Shown: in pieces, positions 29,984 to 34,074 of the stretch | How positions within the stretch are numbered: the stretch's first letter is position 1 | How the letters are laid out: every line of letters starts with the position of its first letter | Virus record (IMG/VR): IMGVR_UViG_3300010354_014451 | Span: 1 to 34,074 of that record | Length of the DNA stretch: 34,074 nucleotides | Source of the DNA: a virus | Strand: one strand, 5' to 3' | The notes under the pieces: generated by a model | Database searches by the model: none | Seen by the model: the letters and a program-made list of their open reading frames with translations, nothing else | What the model was told of the DNA's origin: nothing | Position numbers and translations under genes: made by a program

Positions 29984-31873
29984 ATGAGTAAAGTCATCGG
30001 TATCGACCTCGGCACCACCAATAGCTGTGTTGCAGTAGTTGAAAATGGAACCCCAAAAGTAATTGAAAACTCAGAGGGTGCAAGAACAACACCCAGTATT
30101 ATTGCATACGGTGAGGAAATCCTTGTAGGAGCTCCTGCAAAACGCCAAGCAGTTACAAATCCCAAAAACACTATCTACGCTGCTAAACGTCTAATTGGAC
30201 GTAAATTTAAAGAAGACGCAGTTCAAAAAGATATTAACCTAATGCCCTATTCAATCGTTGAAGCATCTAATGGAGATGCTTGGATTGAAGCTAACGGACA
30301 AAAATTAGCCCCTCCCCAGATTTCTGCAGAAGTCCTTCGTAAGATGAAGAAGACTGCAGAAGATTATCTAGGGTCAGAGGTTACCAAGGCGGTAATTACT
30401 GTTCCTGCTTACTTTAATGATAGTCAGCGACAGGCAACTAAGGACGCTGGTCGCATTGCCGGTCTTGAAGTGCTACGTATTATTAATGAACCTACAGCAG
30501 CCGCTCTTGCCTATGGTGTTGACAAGCAAGACAAGAAAGATAGAAAAGTTGCAGTCTATGATCTAGGTGGCGGAACATTTGATATTTCAATTATTGAAAT
30601 CGCTAATGTAGACGGCGATAAACAAATTGAAGTTCTGAGCACTAACGGTGATACTTTCTTAGGCGGTGAAGACTTTGACCAAAGAATCATGGATCATTTG
30701 GTCAACGAATTCAAAAAGGAGCAAGGAGTTGACCTAACTAAGGATGTTTTGGCACTCCAACGTTTGAAGGAAGCAGCTGAAAAGGCTAAGATTGAATTGT
30801 CTAGTAGTCAACAGACCGCAGTGAACTTGCCATATATTACAGCAGACTCCAGCGGACCTAAACACATGAATATCAGTATTTCAAGATCAAAACTTGAATC
30901 TCTAGTTGATGATCTTATTCAACGCAGTATAGAGCCTTGCAAGACCGCAATGAAAGATGCTGGTGTAACTGCTGCTGATATCGATGAGGTTATTCTTGTT
31001 GGCGGCATGACTCGCATGCCTAAGGTGCAGTCAGCAGTTGAACAATTATTTGGTAAAGCACCTCGTAAAGATGTAAATCCAGACGAAGCAGTTGCAGCTG
31101 GTGCTGCTATTCAAGGAAGTGTTTTAGCAGGCGAACGTAAGGATGTTCTTCTTTTAGATGTTACTCCTTTGAGTTTAGGTATTGAAACTCAAGGCGGAGT
31201 AATGGCAAAGTTAATTAAAAAGAATACTACAATCCCTACTAAGACCAGTGAAACGTTTAGCACCGCCCAAGATAATCAACCAGCCGTAACTATCAAGGTA
31301 TTTCAAGGAGAGCGAGAACTTGTGGTATATAACAAAATGTTAGGAGAATTTAATTTAACTGATATTGAACCTGCGCCGAGGGGTATGCCGCAAATTGAAG
31401 TTACTTTTGACGTAGATGCTAACGGTATCCTTAATGTAACGGCAAAAGACAAGAAGACAGGTAAGCAGAATAATATTACAATTAAGAGCAGTAGCGGTCT
31501 ATCTGAAGCTGAAATTGAGCGTATGGTCAAAGAAGCAGAAGACAATGCCGAATCCGATAAAAAGCAACGTGATCTAATCATGGCAAGGAATCAAGCAGAA
31601 AGTCAAGTTCATGCTGTAAGAAAGGATTTGAAAGATTTTGAATCTAAAATTAAGGATGAAGAAAAGTCAAAAATTGAAGAGGCAATCAAAGAACTTGAAA
31701 CAGCTATGAGTGGCGATGATGTTGAAAAAATTAATAAACTCGCAGGAGAATTGTTTACAGCATCTATGCCTTTGATTACTGTTAAACAAGAAAAAGATAA
31801 AGAAGCTCAAACTACACAATCAACTAAGGATGATAATGTAGTAGATGCGGAATTTACTGAAAAGAAAGACTGA
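29984..31873 (+). CDS. dnaK: Hsp70 chaperone DnaK
   Basis: 629 residues from the ATG with GGAGAAAAAG upstream; a TTG 60 bases earlier is unlikely. Complete bacterial DnaK: phosphate-1 [41 protein letters not shown], phosphate-2 [28 protein letters not shown], interdomain [13 protein letters not shown], substrate-binding domain to about 500 and a helical lid. The end [11 protein letters not shown] keeps the VDAEF tail of proteobacterial DnaK. It folds nascent or stressed proteins with DnaJ and GrpE, which are not encoded here and would come from the host. Full-length DnaK is unusual in phages. Followed one base later by a 52-residue gene. Confidence 0.97.
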   Translation: MSKVIGIDLGTTNSCVAVVENGTPKVIENSEGARTTPSIIAYGEEILVGAPAKRQAVTNPKNTIYAAKRLIGRKFKEDAVQKDINLMPYSIVEASNGDAWIEANGQKLAPPQISAEVLRKMKKTAEDYLGSEVTKAVITVPAYFNDSQRQATKDAGRIAGLEVLRIINEPTAAALAYGVDKQDKKDRKVAVYDLGGGTFDISIIEIANVDGDKQIEVLSTNGDTFLGGEDFDQRIMDHLVNEFKKEQGVDLTKDVLALQRLKEAAEKAKIELSSSQQTAVNLPYITADSSGPKHMNISISRSKLESLVDDLIQRSIEPCKTAMKDAGVTAADIDEVILVGGMTRMPKVQSAVEQLFGKAPRKDVNPDEAVAAGAAIQGSVLAGERKDVLLLDVTPLSLGIETQGGVMAKLIKKNTTIPTKTSETFSTAQDNQPAVTIKVFQGERELVVYNKMLGEFNLTDIEPAPRGMPQIEVTFDVDANGILNVTAKDKKTGKQNNITIKSSSGLSEAEIERMVKEAEDNAESDKKQRDLIMARNQAESQVHAVRKDLKDFESKIKDEEKSKIEEAIKELETAMSGDDVEKINKLAGELFTASMPLITVKQEKDKEAQTTQSTKDDNVVDAEFTEKKD

Positions 31874-31874
31874 T

Positions 31875-32033
31875 ATGGCTGAAGCTGGAAAAGGTTCAAG
31901 ACCGCGCCCTTATAGTGTCGATCAAAAAACCTTCGACACTAACTGGGAAGCTGTATTTGGTAAAAAGGATCAATCGGCAGAAGAAAATTCTGCCGATGAT
32001 GAAATTATTGATCACTCAGGTGAGGATCAATAA
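31875..32033 (+). CDS. Small protein (52 residues) between dnaK and hsp20
   Basis: Start at the ATG one base after the dnaK stop. N-terminus MAEAGKGSRPRPYSVDQKTF, then NWEAVFGKKDQ and an acidic tail (SADDEIIDHSGEDQ). The GKGSxxRPxxxxxxFxxNWxxIFGKK pattern is found in many small phage proteins of unknown role. It carries two strong hairpins in its coding sequence. Position between chaperone genes suggests co-expression with DnaK; no evidence of a direct link. Confidence 0.75.
   Translation: MAEAGKGSRPRPYSVDQKTFDTNWEAVFGKKDQSAEENSADDEIIDHSGEDQ
31913..31997 (+). other. Two hairpins inside the 52-residue gene
   Basis: TAGTGTCGA / TCGACACTA (31913-31921 with 31933-31941, 11-base loop) and ATCGGCAGAA / TTCTGCCGAT (31973-31982 with 31988-31997, 5-base loop), both perfect. 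They could slow ribosomes, or act as mRNA processing or decay barriers between dnaK and hsp20. Neither has a T-tract. Confidence 0.55.
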
Positions 32034-32035
32034 TA

Positions 32036-32048
32036 GGGCATAGTGCCC
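32036..32048 (+). other. Small hairpin in hsp20 leader
   Basis: GGGCA-TAG-TGCCC, 5-bp stem and 3-base loop, between the 52-residue gene and hsp20. Too short and without T-tract for a terminator. The ribosome site AAGGAGAT follows 18 bases later. Confidence 0.35.
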
Positions 32049-32079
32049 ATGTATCTTACTTTATAAGGAGATTTAAAAA

Positions 32080-32514
32080 ATGACACAATTAGTTAGATTT
32101 GATACAAATGCTCTTAATAGAGCTCTTTTAGGTTTTGATCATTTGTTCACTGATTTTGAGCGTAGATTCTCTAATCAAATTAATAATAATTATCCTCCGT
32201 ATAATATTATTAAAACTGGTGAGAACCATTACGATCTTGAAGTGGCTGTAACTGGCTTTGAAAAGTCAGATATTACAGTCGAAGTTAATCAAGACATGCT
32301 CATTGTAAAAGGAGAACGCAGCAAGAACAATCCTGATGAAAGAACATACCTTCATCATGGTTTAGCTTCTCGAGACTTTACAAGAACTTGGCCTCTTGCT
32401 GAATTTATTGAAGTAGGTGAAGCTAAGATTAAAAATGGTGTGTTAACCATTAAGCTGGAGAGAGTGGTTCCAGAATCACTTAAACCGCGAGTGCTTCAAA
32501 TTAAAGAAGACTAA
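32080..32514 (+). CDS. hsp20: Small heat shock protein Hsp20 (IbpA-like)
   Basis: 144 residues. N-terminus (LNRALLGFDHLFTDFERRFS) of the IbpA type, then an alpha-crystallin domain at about 38-130 (NHYDLEVAVTGFEKSDITVE, MLIVKGER, SRDFTRTWPLAEFIEV, IKNGVLTIKLERVVPE with the GVLTI motif) and a short tail with LQI like the I-x-I anchor. It holds unfolding proteins for refolding by DnaK, which is encoded just upstream. Hsp20 is known from T4-like cyanophages. SD AAGGAGAT; a terminator lies directly behind. Confidence 0.93.
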   Translation: MTQLVRFDTNALNRALLGFDHLFTDFERRFSNQINNNYPPYNIIKTGENHYDLEVAVTGFEKSDITVEVNQDMLIVKGERSKNNPDERTYLHHGLASRDFTRTWPLAEFIEVGEAKIKNGVLTIKLERVVPESLKPRVLQIKED

Positions 32515-32518
32515 TATC

Positions 32519-32539
32519 AAGGGGCCCAAGGGCCCCTTT
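32519..32539 (+). terminator. Rho-independent terminator
   Basis: AAGGGGCCC, AA, GGGCCCCTTT, directly after hsp20. The stem is strong; the T-tract is only three bases. It ends the dnaK-hsp20 transcript and precedes the clpS promoter. Confidence 0.8.
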
Positions 32540-32546
32540 CATTAAC

Positions 32547-32554
32547 ACTAAATA
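32547..32554 (+). promoter_or_regulatory. T4-type late promoter-like octamer (ACTAAATA), leaderless
   Basis: ACTAAATATAATT then ATG at 32560. The predicted +1 coincides with the ATG, and no SD is present. The octamer departs by two bases from TATAAATA. An alternative reading, TATAAT at 32553-32558, is too close to the ATG to be its -10. Confidence 0.45.
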
Positions 32555-32559
32555 TAATT

Positions 32560-32865
32560 ATGAGCACAGAACACGTTTTAGAAAAAACGCCTAAAGTTTT
32601 TGAAAGAAATAAATCTCCAAAAAAATACAAGGTCATTTTTCTAAATGACGACTTCACTCCAGTTGAATTTGTAATAGTGCTGCTTATGAAGATCTATAAA
32701 CACCCTGAAAGTGTTGCTAGAGAAATCACTATGAAAATCCACAACGAAGGTAGCGGTGTTGCTGGTATATATTATTTTGAAATAGCTGAACAAAAAATGG
32801 CCGAGTCTATTGGATTGGCTCGAACAAATAATTTTCCATTAGATATTAAATTAGAACCGGAGTAA
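32560..32865 (+). CDS. clpS: ClpS N-degron adaptor
   Basis: 101 residues. The ClpS core is complete: KVIFLNDDFTPVEFVIVLL (Asn and Asp that hold the N-degron amino group), KIHNEGSGVAG with the conserved His, YYFEIAEQKM and a C-terminal LDIKLE. ClpS hands proteins with destabilising N-terminal residues to ClpAP and blocks other substrates. Where E. coli has the gating Met40, this protein has Val. No clpA or clpP is in the window, so it would act on the host protease. Starts from a leaderless late promoter after the hsp20 terminator; heme oxygenase follows after one base. Confidence 0.92.
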   Translation: MSTEHVLEKTPKVFERNKSPKKYKVIFLNDDFTPVEFVIVLLMKIYKHPESVAREITMKIHNEGSGVAGIYYFEIAEQKMAESIGLARTNNFPLDIKLEPE

Positions 32866-32866
32866 C

Positions 32867-33409
32867 ATGAGTCTTAAAGAAATTACTAAAGAAAAGCATG
32901 CCGAAGCTGAATCAACACCGTTTATGAAGGCAGTATTTGCTAGAAATTTACCACACGACCTTTGGATTGATTGGACTAAACAAAAGTCGCTTTTCTATAA
33001 TGTTATAGAATATCATGCTGAAAAATTAGGTTTGTTAGATAATTTAAACAGCATCAAGCGAAGTTATTTCCTTAGTCAAGATTATGCGCTGATGAATAAG
33101 AGTAGATTGATACACTCCTATCGTAAACCTGTTATTGCCTATGTGGACTATCTAAACAGCATAGCAGAAGATCCTAAAAAAATTCTAGCGCATCTTTACA
33201 CATGGCATATGGGAGATATGTTTGGCGGTCAAATGATTAAGAAGATTGTTCCTGGTAGTCATTTAAATCTTGAATTTGAGAATTTGCCTCAACTAATGCA
33301 GACTCTTAGACAAAGGTTAACTGATGATATAGGAGATGAAGCGATTAAGGCTTTCGAATGGGCTATTATAATGATGAGGGATTATGACACACATTTGGAA
33401 CAAAATTGA
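32867..33409 (+). CDS. ho1: Heme oxygenase (biliverdin-producing), compact form
   Basis: 180 residues, shorter than cyanobacterial HO1 of about 240. The proximal heme ligand lies in KEKHAEAESTPFMKAV (His11; H-xxx-E-xxxx-M spacing as in HO1), and the distal helix is LAHLYTWHMGDMFGGQMIKK (Gly-Asp-x-x-Gly-Gly, where HO1 has GDLSGG). The reaction opens heme to biliverdin, CO and iron with reducing power from ferredoxin. SD CCGGAG. Overlap of 26 bases with the FDBR gene shows a two-gene bilin operon. Heme must be supplied by the host. Confidence 0.93.
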   Translation: MSLKEITKEKHAEAESTPFMKAVFARNLPHDLWIDWTKQKSLFYNVIEYHAEKLGLLDNLNSIKRSYFLSQDYALMNKSRLIHSYRKPVIAYVDYLNSIAEDPKKILAHLYTWHMGDMFGGQMIKKIVPGSHLNLEFENLPQLMQTLRQRLTDDIGDEAIKAFEWAIIMMRDYDTHLEQN

Positions 33410-34055
33410 AGAACTAGCACGATATTTAGAACAACGTTTTAACGCCACAGGAGAACCTATAGAGGGTAAACTCAATGAAAAATATGACTGGGAAAATACT
33501 CTTTGGTCTAGTATTAGATATCGTAGGGCACATATAGAAATTGTAGATAAGAGAGACACAAAAGGGATTTATATTTTACATTCTACTGTGTTCCCTCATT
33601 TTAATGATCCTAGTCCAATATGGGGTTTTGATGCTATATGCGGAAAAAATAAGATAACTGGCGCATTTCACGATTTCAGTGCAGCAGGAGACAGCAATCA
33701 TTTCATGATGCAATGGTTCGCTGATAATACTAAACATTTACTGTGGAGCAAACCTAGAGAACTTCCTGTTTGGGCTAAACAAATTTTTAGCCCTAGTATG
33801 ATAGCAGCAGGTAATTTACAGGAAGAAAATGAGATTGATCTTTTATGTAGCACAGCTCTAACTTCCTTAGATTATTATCTAGAGAATGTAGGACTAACGC
33901 AGATTAGCGGAGGTGACTACCATATGGCGCAAAATCGATACTGCTATTATCAAAAACAAAACCCACAGGTAGTTAAAAGTATGGTTGCTTTAGGTGTTCC
34001 GGAAATCACTATCAATAAATTTGTTGAAGAAATTTTGTTTCCAGAAACTGTATAA
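33384..34055 (+). CDS. pcyX: Ferredoxin-dependent bilin reductase, copy 2 (PcyX-like)
   Basis: 223 residues. Signature LHSTVFPHFNDPSPIWGFD carries His66 and Asp83, 17 apart as in PcyA His88/Asp105. Other shared family segments: RRAHIEIVDKR, GKNKITGAFHDFSAAGD, LPVWAKQIFSPSMIAAGN, and RYCYYQKQNP with a C-terminal EEILFPE. The pairing with a heme oxygenase matches published marine phage ho1-pcyX pairs; PcyX makes phycoerythrobilin from biliverdin in published work. Product here is inferred. It overlaps heme oxygenase by 26 bases, and its stop lies within the next late promoter. Copy 1 lies 25 kb upstream. Confidence 0.9.
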   Translation: MTHIWNKIEELARYLEQRFNATGEPIEGKLNEKYDWENTLWSSIRYRRAHIEIVDKRDTKGIYILHSTVFPHFNDPSPIWGFDAICGKNKITGAFHDFSAAGDSNHFMMQWFADNTKHLLWSKPRELPVWAKQIFSPSMIAAGNLQEENEIDLLCSTALTSLDYYLENVGLTQISGGDYHMAQNRYCYYQKQNPQVVKSMVALGVPEITINKFVEEILFPETV

Positions 34056-34058
34056 ATA
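34051..34058 (+). promoter_or_regulatory. T4-type late promoter (TATAAATA)
   Basis: A perfect TATAAATA containing the stop codon of the second bilin reductase. Predicted +1 is two bases before the ATG at 34066. The sequence ATAAATATTCTATTATG matches the site at 8033 at all but two positions. Confidence 0.65.
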
Positions 34059-34065
34059 TTCTATT

Positions 34066-34074
34066 ATGCGAGCC
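34066..34074 (+). CDS. Start of a gene running off the window
   Basis: Only three codons (M-R-A) are visible. It is called because its ATG sits at the same place, two bases after the predicted +1, as the gene behind the other bilin reductase. Nothing can be said about the product. Confidence 0.35.

Noticed and set aside
32036-32048. Terminator before hsp20
   Set aside because: The stem is only 5 bp and no T-tract follows, so it is listed only as a small hairpin.
1-34074. Prophage or integrative element
   Set aside because: No integrase, att-like repeat, repressor or host flank is visible; gene content is that of a lytic T4-like phage.
1-34074. tRNA genes, CRISPR arrays, insertion sequences, toxin-antitoxin pairs
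   Set aside because: No cloverleaf, regular repeat-spacer series, transposase motif or paired small toxin module was found by reading the intergenic stretches.

Overview
The window is a gene-dense, AT-rich stretch of a large T4-like marine myovirus. Genes overlap or abut, nearly all lie on the + strand, and the content is tail fibres, cell-wall hydrolases, a class I ribonucleotide reductase with glutaredoxin, T4-type late promoters and host-derived auxiliary genes. The gene set (bS21, Hsp20, a PD-(D/E)XK nuclease, a DexA-like exonuclease, GH19 and M15 hydrolases, HO plus a bilin reductase) resembles pelagiphage- and cyanophage-type T4-like phages. No photosystem gene is visible, so an alphaproteobacterial host (for example SAR11-like) is plausible. 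The host is an inference and is not proven by this window.

Layout. Positions 1-7353 hold distal tail genes: a 5'-truncated RCC1-like protein, two fibre proteins with related C-termini and a 1137-residue repeat-containing virion protein. At 7353-8036 a ferredoxin-dependent bilin reductase (FDBR) is coupled to the last tail gene. Positions 8047-10433 carry an unusual fusion (HAD nucleotidase + HExxH peptidase + GH19 lysozyme/chitinase-like + C-terminal phage modules) and a two-TM protein. Positions 10479-11447 form a minus-strand island of small genes, including three abutting mini-genes that share a leader motif with their neighbours. Positions 11566-16563 carry a probably highly expressed single-gene unit (11912), an XhlA-like membrane protein, proteins with MKIxELxE N-termini that resemble T4 capsid-targeting sequences, and a PD-(D/E)XK nuclease. 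A pectate-lyase-fold tailspike follows at 16618-18735. Positions 19203-23059 are nrdA - small ORF - nrdB - glutaredoxin. Positions 23052-25744 hold small conserved phage genes and an M15 peptidase. Positions 25774-29877 hold a membrane coiled-coil protein, ribosomal protein bS21, a DexA-like exonuclease, a metallophosphoesterase and small unknowns. Positions 29984-34055 are a striking host-like block: full-length dnaK, a 52-residue protein, hsp20, clpS, heme oxygenase and a second FDBR.

How it works together. Heme oxygenase should supply biliverdin to one or both bilin reductases. NrdAB plus glutaredoxin supply dNTPs. DnaK, Hsp20 and ClpS could manage folding and redirect the host Clp protease during late infection. 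Late genes are read from repeated (T/G/A)ATAAATA elements. Several of these sit so close to the ATG that the mRNA should be nearly leaderless, which makes the phage-encoded bS21 of special interest.

Four rho-independent hairpins (about 5508, 10434, 12341, 32519) mark transcript ends. No stretch over 300 bases lacks a gene once the small minus-strand ORFs are counted. No tRNA, rRNA, CRISPR array, insertion sequence or integrase was seen.
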